Shown piece after piece: positions 29,847 to 38,574 of a stretch of 64,000 nucleotides of DNA; position 1 is the stretch's first letter; the number at the start of each line of letters is the position of its first letter. A program made the position numbers and the translations under genes. The notes below the pieces were generated by a model, which saw only the letters and a program-made list of their open reading frames with translations, was not told where the DNA came from and did not search any database. Source of the stretch: Deinococcus indicus (GTDB lineage Bacteria; Deinococcota; Deinococci; Deinococcales; Deinococcaceae); contig NZ_NHMK01000025.1 of NCBI RefSeq assembly GCF_002198095.1, positions 62,001 through 126,000 on the forward strand, read 5' to 3'.

Positions 29847-31034
29847 GTGAATCGACGCACGACCGTTTCTGGCCTGCTGGGCCTGATGATTACCCTGGGT
29901 CTCGCTGCGGCATCTGCCGCGGTCGCCCAGACGGCCCCCACCCAGACCGCGCCCGCCCAGCCTGCCCAGGCGGCGCCTGCTCCCACCGCTCCGGCGCGCG
30001 TCATTCCGGCCGCGAATTACGTCGCGGTGGGCGTGTACTACTACGAGCAGGGGCAGTTCGATCAGGCGTACGTGGCGTACCGCGCCGCCGCCGAGATCGA
30101 CCCGCGCAACACCGACGCCCTGATCGGCCTGGGGCGCTCGCAGGTGAAGTTGCGCCTGTACAGCGCCGGTATCGAGACCCTCCGGCGCCTGATCAGCATC
30201 GACAGCCGGAACTTCGACGCGTACATCTCGCTGTCGCAGGCGTACGTGCAGCAGTACATCGGGGCGGGGGACCGCGCCAGCGTCGCTTCCAACCTGAACG
30301 AGGCGCTGCGCGTCCTGACCGATGCGGAGGCCGTGGCGCCGGCCGGCGCGTCCCGGAACGTGCCGCTCAGCCGCGTGTGGAACGAGCGCGGGTACGTGTA
30401 CAAGTTGCAGGGCGACGGTACGAAGGCCATCGAGGCGTTCCGGCAGGCGTCCACGCTGAACCCGGACAACTCGATCCTGCTGTACAACCTGGGCGACATG
30501 TACTACGCGACCGGGAACATCCCGCAGGCGCTCGATTACCTGCAGCAGGCCGTGATCGTGGACCCGCGCGACGCGTACAACCGTGCGTACTACGCCAAGC
30601 TGCTGGCCCTGAGCGGCAACCTGACCGCCGCGCGCCCCGAGGCCGCCCAGGCGGCGCGTCTGGCCCCGAAGAACGCCTACGCGGTCGGGCAGTACGGCGT
30701 GGTCAGCTACCTCGCCAAGGACACGGCGACGGCGCGTGCGCAGCTGACCCAGGCGGTCACGCTCGACCCGCTGCGCTACCCGGAGTTCTACTACTACCTG
30801 GGTCGCCTGAACCTCGACAGCGGCGAACTGAAGGCCGCCCGTGAGAACCTGACGCGCGCCGCCGCGCTGGGCAGCAACACCCCCGAGTACCTGTATTACC
30901 TGGGCCTGAGTTACGAGCGGGGCGCCGGTGCGGTCGCGCCGGACCGTCTGAAGGCCCGCGAGAACTACGAGGCGGCGCTGAAACTCAGTCCGTCGTACCG
31001 GCTGGCCCAGGAGGGCCTGAACCGCACGCGCTGA
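29847..31034 (+). CDS. Exported tetratricopeptide-repeat protein
   Basis: 395 residues from GTG 29847, chosen because GGAGG lies 8 bases upstream and a signal peptide follows (residues 1-29, AVAQT cleavage region). A Gln/Pro/Ala linker (30-50) leads to about nine TPR units, e.g. [45 protein letters not shown] and [23 protein letters not shown] arrays bind other proteins, so a scaffold role in the periplasm is likely, with partner unknown. A hairpin follows the gene. Confidence 0.85.
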   Translation: MNRRTTVSGLLGLMITLGLAAASAAVAQTAPTQTAPAQPAQAAPAPTAPARVIPAANYVAVGVYYYEQGQFDQAYVAYRAAAEIDPRNTDALIGLGRSQVKLRLYSAGIETLRRLISIDSRNFDAYISLSQAYVQQYIGAGDRASVASNLNEALRVLTDAEAVAPAGASRNVPLSRVWNERGYVYKLQGDGTKAIEAFRQASTLNPDNSILLYNLGDMYYATGNIPQALDYLQQAVIVDPRDAYNRAYYAKLLALSGNLTAARPEAAQAARLAPKNAYAVGQYGVVSYLAKDTATARAQLTQAVTLDPLRYPEFYYYLGRLNLDSGELKAARENLTRAAALGSNTPEYLYYLGLSYERGAGAVAPDRLKARENYEAALKLSPSYRLAQEGLNRTR

Positions 31035-31417
31035 ACCGTATGCGCTGACGCGCCGCCCCGGCCCACCCTGGCCGGAATTGTCACAGAACTCTGACAGGCG
31101 CCGCTGTCTGTCACAACCCACTTCAGGCTGCCGACGACCCGTTTCCGCGACGGGTCGTCGCTGATTTGACCCCCCCACCCCCCACCCCCGCAAGAATGGC
31201 AGGGCATGGGGAAAAATGCGTCTGGATCGACCAAGAATCCCACTGTGCGGGTGGCCGGGCGGGGCGTGCCCGGCCTGGGGTGCCCCCCCCGGATGGGGGC
31301 AATCCAGGGCGCGGCTGTTCATGACTCCGTACGTGAGCCGCCTGAAAGGGACCACTGACTAAGGTGAGGGCACTTCAACCGCTGAACCCATTCAGGCAGC
31401 GAAAAAGGACACCTCAC
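31035..31417. other. Intergenic region between the TPR and CAP genes
   Basis: 383 bases. It contains a direct repeat TGTCACA at 31079-31085 and 31109-31115 (30 bases apart), the hairpin at 31132-31160, a polypyrimidine run (CCCCCCCACCCCCC, about 31171-31186) and a C8 run near 31284. No further gene was found. Confidence 0.6.
31132..31160 (+). terminator. Terminator of the TPR protein gene
   Basis: CGACGACCCGT and ACGGGTCGTCG form a perfect 11-bp stem with a 7-base loop. A short T-rich tail follows. Confidence 0.65.
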
Positions 31418-31990
31418 ATGCCCAGCTTCCCCCACCCCCTGACCCTCCTGATCCCCGCCGCGCTGCTGCTCGCCTCCTGCGGCGCCGGCCCCAGCGTCCC
31501 CAGCGCCGTGGGCAGCACCACCACCACCGGCAACCAGGGCAGCGGCCTGAAGGACGCCGGCAGCCAGACCATGGGCGCCGAGGAAGCCCAGATCCTGCGG
31601 GAGATCAACGAGGCCCGCGCCGTGCCCCGCACCTGCGGTACCCAGCGCTTCGAAGCGGCCGCGCCCGTCACCTGGAACGGCTACCTGGCCGCCGCGGCCC
31701 GCGCCCACGCGGCCGACATGGCTGCCCGCGGGTACTTCGACCACGACACCCCGGAGGGCGTCAAGCCCGCCCAGCGCGCCGAGGCGGCCGGGTACACCGG
31801 CTGGCGGATCGTGGCCGAGAACATCGCCGCCGGGTACACCCTGGCCAACGTCACGCAGGGCTGGCTGGACAGCCCCAGCCACTGCAAGACCCTGATGGAC
31901 CCGACCCTGAAAGAGGTCGGCGTGGGCTACGTCTACAAGCCCGGCAGCCGGTACGGCACGTACTGGGTGCAGGATTACGGCACGCGCTGA
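31418..31990 (+). CDS. CAP/SCP-domain lipoprotein
   Basis: 190 residues from ATG 31418, with AAGGAC upstream. The signal peptide ends in the lipobox LASC (about residues 18-21). The CAP domain (about 55-190) has LREINEARAVPRTCG, AARAHAADMAARGYFDHDTPEG and VAENIAAGYTLANVTQGWLDSPSHCKTLMDP, whose histidine and glutamate are those of the CAP cleft. The WVQDYGTR end is also usual. The function is unknown; CAP proteins are secreted and often bind lipids or cell-wall parts. Confidence 0.87.
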   Translation: MPSFPHPLTLLIPAALLLASCGAGPSVPSAVGSTTTTGNQGSGLKDAGSQTMGAEEAQILREINEARAVPRTCGTQRFEAAAPVTWNGYLAAAARAHAADMAARGYFDHDTPEGVKPAQRAEAAGYTGWRIVAENIAAGYTLANVTQGWLDSPSHCKTLMDPTLKEVGVGYVYKPGSRYGTYWVQDYGTR

Positions 31991-32043
31991 GGCGTGACCG
32001 CACCGCGCTCCAGGGTTGAAGCTGGGCGCACGCGATAAAGAAA

Positions 32044-32079
32044 GGGTGGGACGGTTCTGTGAGGGGAGCCGTCCCACCC
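32044..32079 (+). terminator. Terminator of the CAP lipoprotein gene
   Basis: GGGTGGGACGGTTC and GAGCCGTCCCACCC form a 14-bp stem (one wobble) with a 9-base loop. Confidence 0.68.
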
Positions 32080-32137
32080 GCCCTGTCGTGGGCCGGGCGG
32101 TTCAGACGGCCGGGCGTACCGGACCGGGCCGCGCCGC

Positions 32138-32143
32138 TAGACT
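32138..32143 (+). promoter_or_regulatory. -10 box, leaderless, of gatA
   Basis: TAGACT with 8 bases to ATG 32152. Confidence 0.5.
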
Positions 32144-32151
32144 GACCGGGT

Positions 32152-33627
32152 ATGTCCGTGCCCGCCACCCCGCCCACCAGCGCCACCAGCAGCGCCGCCG
32201 CCCAGGCGCGCGCCGTGCAGTCGCGCGACACGACCCCCCAGGACCTGACGGCCGCCACCCTGGCCCGCATCGAGGCGGCCCGTGACCTGAACGCCGTCCT
32301 GAGCGTCAACCCGCACGCCGCCGCGCAGGCCGCGCAGGTGCAGGCCCGCCTGGACGCTGGAGAGCCCCTGCCGCTCGCGGGTGTGCCGGTGATCGTCAAG
32401 GACAACATCAACGTGACGGGCACCGCCACCACCAGCGGCAGCCGCATCCTGCGCGGGTACGTCAGTCCCTACGACGCCACGGCCGCCGCGCGGCTCGTGC
32501 AGGCGGGCGCCGTGATCGTCGCCAAGGCCAACATGGACGAGTTCGCCATGGGCAGCTCCACCGAGAACAGCGCCTACGGCCCCACCCTGAACCCGCACGA
32601 CCCGGCCCGCGTGCCCGGCGGCAGCAGCGGCGGCAGCGCCGTGGCGGTCGCCGCCGGCCTGAGCGCCGTCAGCCTGGGCAGCGACACCGGCGGCAGCGTC
32701 CGCCAGCCCGCCGCGTTCACCGGCGTGTACGGCCTGAAACCCACCTACGGCCGGGTCAGCCGCTCCGGCCTGATCGCGTACGCCAGCAGCCTCGACCAGA
32801 TCGGGCCGTTCGCCCGCAGCGCCGAGGACCTCGCGCTCGTCATGAACGTCATCGCGGGGCACGACCCCCTGGACGCCACCAGCCTGCACGCGCCGCCCGC
32901 CTTCACCGCCGGGACGCCCGACGACCTGCGCGGCCTGCGGGTCGGCGTGATCACCGAGAGCCTCGCCGGGAACACGCCGGGCGTCGAGGCGACCCTGAAC
33001 GCCACCCTGGACGCCCTGCGCGGCGCGGGCGCGACCGTCGCCGAGGTCAGCCTGCCGGAACTGCGCTACGCCATCGCCGCGTACTACCTGATCGCCATGC
33101 CCGAGGCGAGCAGCAACCTCGCCCGCTTCGACGGCATGGTGTACGGCCAGCGCGCCCCCGGCAGCGACGTGACCGAGGCCATGACCCTGACCCGCGAGCA
33201 GGGCTTCGGCCCGGAAGTGCAGCGCCGCATCCTGATCGGCACGTACGCCCTGAGCAGCGGCTACTACGACGCGTACTACAGCAAGGCCATGAAGGTCCGC
33301 CGCCTGATCGCCGACCGCTTCACGCAGGCCTTCGGGCAGTTCGACGTGCTCGTCACGCCCACCAGCCCCTTCCCGGCGTTCCGGCGCGGCGAGAAGACCA
33401 GCGACCCGCTGGCCATGTACGCCGCCGACGTGGACACCGTCGCCGTCAACCTCGCGGGCCTCCCGGCCCTGAGTGTCCCCGCCGGCTTCGAGACGGTGGA
33501 CGGCACGCCCCTGCCGGTCGGCATCCAGTTCATTGCGCCTGCCCTGCACGACGAACGCCTCGTGCAGGTCGCCGGTGCGCTGGAAGGCATCGGCCTCGCG
33601 CAGCCGCAGGTGGCGCCAGGCTACTGA
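32152..33627 (+). CDS. gatA: Asp-tRNA(Asn)/Glu-tRNA(Gln) amidotransferase subunit A
   Basis: 491 residues, full length. GatA releases ammonia from glutamine or asparagine, which GatB uses to turn Asp-tRNA(Asn) or Glu-tRNA(Gln) into the amide. The amidase-signature Ser-cisSer-Lys site is read from VIVKDNINVTGTATT (Lys), GGSSGGSAVAVAAGL and SDTGGSVRQPAAFTG (serines, residues 157-195). The gene stands alone here; gatB and gatC are not in the window. An inverted-repeat hairpin follows. Confidence 0.95.
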   Translation: MSVPATPPTSATSSAAAQARAVQSRDTTPQDLTAATLARIEAARDLNAVLSVNPHAAAQAAQVQARLDAGEPLPLAGVPVIVKDNINVTGTATTSGSRILRGYVSPYDATAAARLVQAGAVIVAKANMDEFAMGSSTENSAYGPTLNPHDPARVPGGSSGGSAVAVAAGLSAVSLGSDTGGSVRQPAAFTGVYGLKPTYGRVSRSGLIAYASSLDQIGPFARSAEDLALVMNVIAGHDPLDATSLHAPPAFTAGTPDDLRGLRVGVITESLAGNTPGVEATLNATLDALRGAGATVAEVSLPELRYAIAAYYLIAMPEASSNLARFDGMVYGQRAPGSDVTEAMTLTREQGFGPEVQRRILIGTYALSSGYYDAYYSKAMKVRRLIADRFTQAFGQFDVLVTPTSPFPAFRRGEKTSDPLAMYAADVDTVAVNLAGLPALSVPAGFETVDGTPLPVGIQFIAPALHDERLVQVAGALEGIGLAQPQVAPGY

Positions 33628-33651
33628 TCTCGGCCGCAAAGAGTGGGCTGC

Positions 33652-33702
33652 AGAGAGTGGGAAGTGGAGAGGGCTGGACCTACTCACCACTTCCCACTCT
33701 CT
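33652..33702. terminator. Perfect 16-bp inverted repeat between gatA and truB
   Basis: AGAGAGTGGGAAGTGG and CCACTTCCCACTCTCT with a 19-base spacer, at the meeting point of two convergent genes. No T run, so its action as a terminator is only probable. Confidence 0.6.
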
Positions 33703-33711
33703 AAGCACCGT

Positions 33712-34656
33712 TCACGCCCAGGCGCGCACGACTTTCAGCTGCTCGCCGTTGCCGTCCACGACCGCCACCAGTTCGCCGCTGAGGGTGACGACGTGGCGGC
33801 CCTGCGCGGTGTGTGCCGGGCGTTTGCCCTGGCGGAGTTCGCGGGCCACGCGGTCGTCGGCCTCGATGACGGGGAAGTCCAGCGCGGCCAGGTCGGGGAT
33901 GCCGGTCGCGCCGGGCAGGTCGTCCACGGTCACGGCGTCACGCAGGTCGTAGCGGCCCACGCGGGTGCGGACCAGTCCGCCCAGGTGCGCGGGCACGCCG
34001 AGTGCGGCGCCCACGTCGCGGGCCAGGGAGCGCAGGTACGTGCCGCTGCCCACGCTGGCGCGCACCAGCAGGGTCGGGAACTCGCCCAGCGCGGGCGGCA
34101 GGGTGAAGGTGTGGCCGGTTTCAGCGGGGGTCCAGTCCTGCGGGTCGAAGGTGCGCGGCGCGGCGTCCACACTGGGGTACACGCCCAGCAGGTCCAGCGA
34201 GTGGATGGTCACGTTCCGGGCAGGCAGGTCCAGCGCGCCCCCGGCTCGGGCGACCGCGTAGGCCCGCTGGCCGCCCACCTGAATCGCGCTGTACTGCGGC
34301 GGCACCTGCGCCTGCGGCCCGGTGAACGTGTAGAGAGTTTCGCGAAGGTCATCAAGACTCTTCGCGTCCGGGGTCAACCAACCGGAGACGTCCGCGACCT
34401 CCTCCACGGGCCCCTCGGCGTCCAGGGTGGGCGTCCCGGCCCCCAGGCTGATCCATGCGAGGTAGTCCTTGCTGTCGGCCTCCATGAACTGCACGACCTT
34501 CGTGGAGTCGTCCACGCACAGCACCAGTACCCCGGTCGCCAGCGGGTCCAGCGTGCCGGTGTGCCCCACGCGCTTGGTGCCGCGCGCCCGCCTCGCGCGG
34601 TTCACGACATCGTGTGAGGTCAGGTTCAGCGGCTTGTCCACGGCAATCACGGGCAT
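33712..34656 (-). CDS. truB: tRNA pseudouridine(55) synthase
   Basis: 314 residues from ATG 34656, 7 bases after TACCCT. It makes the universal pseudouridine 55 in the T loop of tRNA. The opening DKPLNLTSHDVVNRARRARG and the catalytic aspartate in VGHTGTLDPLATGVLVL (about residues 29-45) are diagnostic, followed by KSYLAWISLG-type sequence. The C-terminal part is a PUA-like domain. Only the start context supports a leaderless transcript. Confidence 0.95.
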   Translation of the reverse strand: MPVIAVDKPLNLTSHDVVNRARRARGTKRVGHTGTLDPLATGVLVLCVDDSTKVVQFMEADSKDYLAWISLGAGTPTLDAEGPVEEVADVSGWLTPDAKSLDDLRETLYTFTGPQAQVPPQYSAIQVGGQRAYAVARAGGALDLPARNVTIHSLDLLGVYPSVDAAPRTFDPQDWTPAETGHTFTLPPALGEFPTLLVRASVGSGTYLRSLARDVGAALGVPAHLGGLVRTRVGRYDLRDAVTVDDLPGATGIPDLAALDFPVIEADDRVARELRQGKRPAHTAQGRHVVTLSGELVAVVDGNGEQLKVVRAWA

Positions 34657-34663
34657 ACGGGGG

Positions 34664-34669
34664 AGGGTA
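34664..34669 (-). promoter_or_regulatory. -10 box, leaderless, of truB
   Basis: TACCCT on the minus strand with 7 bases to the ATG. Confidence 0.4.
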
Positions 34670-34743
34670 GCAGGTGCGGGAGCCCGCCGCAGCGCCCCCC
34701 GGCGGCCGGGACTGCGCGGGGCGACGCCGCTCAGCCGGGCGGG

Positions 34744-34749
34744 TAGACT
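34744..34749 (+). promoter_or_regulatory. -10 box, leaderless, of the membrane protein/pseudouridine synthase unit
   Basis: TAGACT with 7 bases to GTG 34757. Confidence 0.5.
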
Positions 34750-34756
34750 GGGTCCT

Positions 34757-35128
34757 GTGTTGCGCGTCGCGTTCTGGCTGACCGCCCTGCTGTTCATCCC
34801 GCTGGGCCTGTACCTCTACTTCCTGTCGCCGGGCGTGGCGGCCCTGCTGGGCGTCTCGCCGCTGTGGCTGGCACGCGGCAGCGGCGCGCTGCTGCTGGCC
34901 TGGGGGGCCTTTCAGGTGGCGGCCAGTTTCCGGCCGGACGCCGTGAAGGTCGCCGGACTGGTCGGCGGGAACCTGCTGTGCGTGGCCGCGCTGCTGCCCG
35001 CCGCGCTGCGCGGCGCCGAATCCCTGCCGCCGGGCCTGCGCTCGCTGCTGCTGGGCCTGTCGGCCTTCCTGATCGTCCTGGCCGTGCTGGCCATCCTCTC
35101 CTTTCCATCCCGCCGGGGGCACCTATGA
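34757..35128 (+). CDS. Small membrane protein, four predicted helices
   Basis: 123 residues from GTG 34757, chosen for the TAGACT box 7 bases upstream. It is very hydrophobic, with four likely membrane helices (about 3-22, 34-54, 66-83 and 91-113) and a short basic tail. No family was recognised. The stop overlaps the start of the pseudouridine synthase gene (ATGA), which suggests coupled translation but not a shared function. Confidence 0.7.
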   Translation: MLRVAFWLTALLFIPLGLYLYFLSPGVAALLGVSPLWLARGSGALLLAWGAFQVAASFRPDAVKVAGLVGGNLLCVAALLPAALRGAESLPPGLRSLLLGLSAFLIVLAVLAILSFPSRRGHL

Positions 35129-35934
35129 CCGACCGTTCCGCTGACCATCCCGACCCCATCCCCACCAGTCCCGGCGGGGAACGCCTCCAGAAACGCCTCG
35201 CGCGCGCCGGGGTCGCCTCGCGCCGCGCCGTCGAGGACCTGATCAAGGCGGGCCGCGTGACCGTGAACGGCGAGGTCGCCGTGCTGGGCCGCACCGTCAC
35301 CGACGCGGACGACATCCGCGTGGACGGGCGGCTGATCGAGACCGAGAGCGTCCCGAAGGTCACGTTCATGCTGTACAAACCGCGCGGGTACGTCACGACC
35401 GCCCGCGACGAGTACGGCCGCCGCAACGTGCTGGACGCCATGCCGAACATTCCGGGCCTGCACCCGGTCGGCCGCCTGGACCGCGACTCCGAAGGGCTGC
35501 TGCTGCTGACCACCGACGGCGACCTGACACTGACCATGACCCACCCCCGCTACGGGCACGAGAAGGCGTACCGCGCCTGGACGGACGGCCCGGAAGACCC
35601 CACCCAGGCGGACCTGGACCCCCTGACGGACGGCACCCTGAAACTGGAGGACGGTCCGGCCCGCGCCCTGCAGGCGACCCCGGCGCGCGGCGGGGCGTTC
35701 GTGACGCTCGGCGAGGGCCGCAACCGGCAGGTGCGGCGCATGCTCGACGGGATCGGGCACCCGGTCACGCGCCTGCTGCGCTACCGCGTGGGCGGCCTGT
35801 GGCTGGGCAACATGGAGGTCGGCGAGTACCAGCAGCTCGACGGGCGCGACCTGCAGGACCTGCTGCACCCGGAGAAGGTCCCGGCAGCCGTCTGGGACCG
35901 CGAGTGGGAACGCATCCAGAAACGCTGGGGGTAA
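35125..35934 (+). CDS. Pseudouridine synthase of the RsuA/RluB/E/F family
   Basis: 269 residues from ATG 35125. It starts with an S4 RNA-binding domain (LQKRLARAGVASRRAVEDLIKAGRVTVNG, about residues 22-50), then the catalytic domain with the active aspartate in GRLDRDSEGLLLLTTDG (about 115-131), and RNRQVRRMLDGIGHPVTRLLR. It modifies a uridine in 16S or 23S rRNA. Which position cannot be decided from sequence alone. An ATGA overlap couples it to the preceding membrane protein. Confidence 0.9.
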   Translation: MTDRSADHPDPIPTSPGGERLQKRLARAGVASRRAVEDLIKAGRVTVNGEVAVLGRTVTDADDIRVDGRLIETESVPKVTFMLYKPRGYVTTARDEYGRRNVLDAMPNIPGLHPVGRLDRDSEGLLLLTTDGDLTLTMTHPRYGHEKAYRAWTDGPEDPTQADLDPLTDGTLKLEDGPARALQATPARGGAFVTLGEGRNRQVRRMLDGIGHPVTRLLRYRVGGLWLGNMEVGEYQQLDGRDLQDLLHPEKVPAAVWDREWERIQKRWG

Positions 35935-35946
35935 AGGGGGGTAAGG

Positions 35947-35991
35947 GGGCTGTGGGTTGACAGGCAGTGCCGTTCCCGCAACCCACAGCCC
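35947..35991. terminator. Inverted repeat upstream of rnpB
   Basis: GGGCTGTGGGTTG and CAACCCACAGCCC form a perfect 13-bp stem with a 19-base loop, 13 bases after the pseudouridine synthase stop. The same GGGCTGTGGG word occurs in the hairpin after rnpB (36507-36536). Confidence 0.6.
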
Positions 35992-36006
35992 ACACCCCAT
36001 CCTGCT

Positions 36007-36012
36007 ATGCTC
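36007..36012 (+). promoter_or_regulatory. -10 box of rnpB
   Basis: TATGCT, 8 bases before the expected 5' end of the RNase P RNA. Confidence 0.55.
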
Positions 36013-36020
36013 TGTCCTTG

Positions 36021-36453
<433 letters not shown>

Positions 36454-36462
36454 ACCAGTACG

Positions 36463-36498
36463 AGCAGGCCGCCCCGGTTTTCCGGAGGCGGCCTGCTT
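36463..36498 (+). terminator. Terminator of rnpB
   Basis: AGCAGGCCGCCCCGG-TTTT-CCGGAGGCGGCCTGCT: a long stem with a TTTT loop and one extra A. It is 9 bases after the RNA. Confidence 0.8.
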
Positions 36499-36506
36499 CA
36501 GGTGGT

Positions 36507-36536
36507 GGGCTGTGGGGCGTGCTGTTCCCACAGCCC
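36507..36536. terminator. Second hairpin between rnpB and the DUF423 gene
   Basis: GGGCTGTGGG and CCCACAGCCC form a 10-bp stem with a 10-base loop, immediately before the 3' end of the convergent gene. Confidence 0.6.
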
Positions 36537-36541
36537 GCGAT

Positions 36542-36898
36542 CTACGCCGCCTTCCTCGCGTCCAGGGCGGCCAGCACGAACGCGGCGATCATCAGGACGC
36601 CGCCGATGGGGGTGACGGCGCCCAGGATCTTCACGCCGGTCAGGGTCAGCAGGTACAGGCTGCCGCTGAAGATCACGGCGCCCGCCAGCAGCGGCCAGGG
36701 CGCGCGGATCTGGGCCGGCTGGGTGCCCAGGATCATCAGGGCCAGCGCGGCGTACATCTGGTAACGCACGCCGGTCTCGAAGGTCGTCAGGGCTTCGGGC
36801 GTCAGCTGGGCTTTCAGGGCGTGGGCTCCGAACGCGCCGAGCGCGACGCCCGCGGCGGCCAGGAGCGCGCCGCTTCGCAGGGCGTGGGGGGCAGGCAT
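36542..36898 (-). CDS. DUF423 membrane protein
   Basis: 118 residues from ATG 36898, 6 bases after TAGCAT. The N-terminal GVALGAFGAHALKAQL (about residues 17-32) is the DUF423 signature, followed by three more membrane segments. The family is widespread and without a known role. The gene is transcribed alone toward rnpB. Confidence 0.88.
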   Translation of the reverse strand: MPAPHALRSGALLAAAGVALGAFGAHALKAQLTPEALTTFETGVRYQMYAALALMILGTQPAQIRAPWPLLAGAVIFSGSLYLLTLTGVKILGAVTPIGGVLMIAAFVLAALDARKAA

Positions 36899-36904
36899 AC
36901 GCGG

Positions 36905-36910
36905 ATGCTA
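36905..36910 (-). promoter_or_regulatory. -10 box, leaderless, of the DUF423 gene
   Basis: TAGCAT on the minus strand with 6 bases to the ATG. Confidence 0.5.
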
Positions 36911-37022
36911 GTCCGGCGGGTCCGGGGAAAGTGTCCTGCGGGGAACCCGGCCGCGACCGGGAACCCCCGGAACGGTGTCCGGGGGGCCGGGGTGGGAAAA
37001 CGGCCGGCTTGGGGGTCGATTT

Positions 37023-37057
37023 GTGGGGTCTGGTGGGAATTGGTGGTAATTCGTGGG
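37023..37057 (+). promoter_or_regulatory. MraZ-type operator array, four repeats
   Basis: GTGGG at 37023, GTGGG at 37033, GTGGT at 37043 and GTGGG at 37053, with an exact 10-base period. MraZ binds such 10-base-spaced GTGGG repeats before mra/dcw operons. The array covers the -35 region of the promoter whose -10 box is at 37067, so repression fits. Confidence 0.75.
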
Positions 37058-37066
37058 GAGGACTGT

Positions 37067-37072
37067 TACACT
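37067..37072 (+). promoter_or_regulatory. -10 box of the mraZ operon
   Basis: TACACT with no good -35 match, directly behind the operator array and 103 bases before mraZ. Confidence 0.5.
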
Positions 37073-37145
37073 CCCCGCATCAACCTCAATGCGTTTAGTT
37101 CGTGTTCATGGTTGAACGTTGCCTGACGTTCCGCCGGGCTGACCG

Positions 37146-37160
37146 GTGGGAACGGGTGGG
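37146..37160 (+). promoter_or_regulatory. Second pair of MraZ-type repeats
   Basis: GTGGG at 37146 and 37156, again with a 10-base period, in the transcribed leader just before the mraZ ribosome binding site (GGGGAG at 37167). Confidence 0.6.
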
Positions 37161-37174
37161 GAAAAGGGGAGACG

Positions 37175-37603
37175 TTGCCGTTCGGAGAGTACCCGTACAC
37201 CATCGACGACAAGGGGCGTGTGGTCATTCCACCGCCTTTTCGTGAATTCGTGGAGGACGGCATGATCCTGACGCGCGGCATGGAGGGCTGCCTGTACGTG
37301 TTTCCGGTGTCGAGCTGGAAGCGTGTCGAGGAGCAGCTCGAAGGTCTTCCCCTCACGGACGCCGGCTCGCGGGCGTTCGTGCGTTTCTTTTACTCCGGCG
37401 CGAACAAGGCCCGGCTGGACAACCAGAGCCGCGTGTCGGTCCCGCAGACCCTGCGGGCCTTCGCGGGTCTGGACAGCGACGTGATCGTGGCGGGCGCACC
37501 CGGCCGCCTGGAACTGTGGAACCCGGCGCGCTGGGAGGCGGCCATCACGGCCGTGCAGGACAACCCGCCCAACCCTGACCTTCTCGTGAACTTCGTGGCG
37601 TGA
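37175..37603 (+). CDS. mraZ: Transcriptional regulator MraZ
   Basis: 142 residues from TTG 37175, with GGGGAG upstream. MraZ represses or tunes the operon of its own gene. Two SpoVT/AbrB-like halves are seen: PFGEYPYTIDDKGRVVIPPPFRE and FFYSGANKARLDNQSRVSVPQTLR. It is the first gene of mraZ-rsmH-ftsL-ftsI. The stop overlaps the next start (GTGA). Operator repeats lie upstream in two groups. Confidence 0.95.
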   Translation: MPFGEYPYTIDDKGRVVIPPPFREFVEDGMILTRGMEGCLYVFPVSSWKRVEEQLEGLPLTDAGSRAFVRFFYSGANKARLDNQSRVSVPQTLRAFAGLDSDVIVAGAPGRLELWNPARWEAAITAVQDNPPNPDLLVNFVA

Positions 37604-38574
37604 ACAGCATGAATGCAGATACCGAACACCCCAACCGCCTGACCCCGGAGCCTGACGCTCCGTCTGAACCGATTCACCCTGAGCTCCCCACCGACCCGGC
37701 CGAGGACACCGGGAGCCTCTCGCACGTGCCGGTACTGGCTGACGAGGTCATCCAGGCCCTGGCGCCCGCGCCCGGCAAGGTCTTCGTGGACGGCACGCTG
37801 GGCGGCGCCGGGCACACCGGGCTGCTGCTGGCAGCCGGCGCGACCGTGTACGGCATCGACCAGGACCCCTTCGCGCTCGACCGGGCGCGCGCCGCGAACC
37901 ACGCGGGCCTGCACGTCCTGCAGGGCAACTACCGCGACATGGTGGCGCTGCTGGCCGGCGCGGGCGTCACGCAGGTGGACGGCATCCTGCTGGACATCGG
38001 CGTGAGTTCCTTTCAGCTCGACGACACCGGGCGCGGCTTCTCGTACCACACCGAGGCGCCGCTGGACATGCGCATGAGCCAGTCCGGCGAGAGCGCCGCC
38101 GACGTGGTGAACAGCTACGACGAGGAGGACATCGCCGCGATCATCTACGAGTACGGCGAGGACCGCCTGTCGCGCCGGATCGCGCGGGGCATCGTGTACG
38201 CCCGCGAGAAGGCGCCCATCGAGACGACCGTGCAACTGGCCGACATCGTCAAGCGGGCGTATCCGGGCTTCAGCAAGGGCATCCACCCGGCCCGGCGGAC
38301 CTTCCAGGCGCTGCGTATCCACGTGAACGACGAACTGGGCGCGCTGCGCGACGGTCTTCAGGCCGCCGAGACGCTGCTGGCCCCCGGCGGGCGGCTGGCC
38401 GTGATCAGCTTCCACTCGCTGGAGGACCGCATCGTGAAACGCTTCCTGCTGGGCAGCGAGGTCCTGTCGCCGCTGACCAAGCGCCCCGTGATCGCCTCCG
38501 AGGCCGAGCAGGCGACCAACCCGCGCGCCCGCAGCGCGAAACTCCGCTCGGCCGAACGGGTGGGAAGCGCGTGA
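37600..38574 (+). CDS. rsmH: 16S rRNA (cytosine(1402)-N4) methyltransferase
   Basis: 324 residues from GTG 37600; ATG 37609 is a second choice. It methylates C1402 of 16S rRNA. HVPVLADEVIQAL starts the conserved part at about residue 43, followed by VDGTLGGAGHTGLLLAAG (SAM binding), and IHPARRTFQALRIHVNDEL and SFHSLEDRIVKRF are characteristic. About 40 extra acidic, proline-rich residues precede the family start, which usually comes within 5-10 residues of the N-terminus. Confidence 0.95.
   Translation: MNSMNADTEHPNRLTPEPDAPSEPIHPELPTDPAEDTGSLSHVPVLADEVIQALAPAPGKVFVDGTLGGAGHTGLLLAAGATVYGIDQDPFALDRARAANHAGLHVLQGNYRDMVALLAGAGVTQVDGILLDIGVSSFQLDDTGRGFSYHTEAPLDMRMSQSGESAADVVNSYDEEDIAAIIYEYGEDRLSRRIARGIVYAREKAPIETTVQLADIVKRAYPGFSKGIHPARRTFQALRIHVNDELGALRDGLQAAETLLAPGGRLAVISFHSLEDRIVKRFLLGSEVLSPLTKRPVIASEAEQATNPRARSAKLRSAERVGSA

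Noticed and set aside
35957..35962. Perfect TTGACA as a -35 box of rnpB
   Set aside because: It lies inside the inverted repeat at 35947, 44 bases before the likely -10 box, which is too far.
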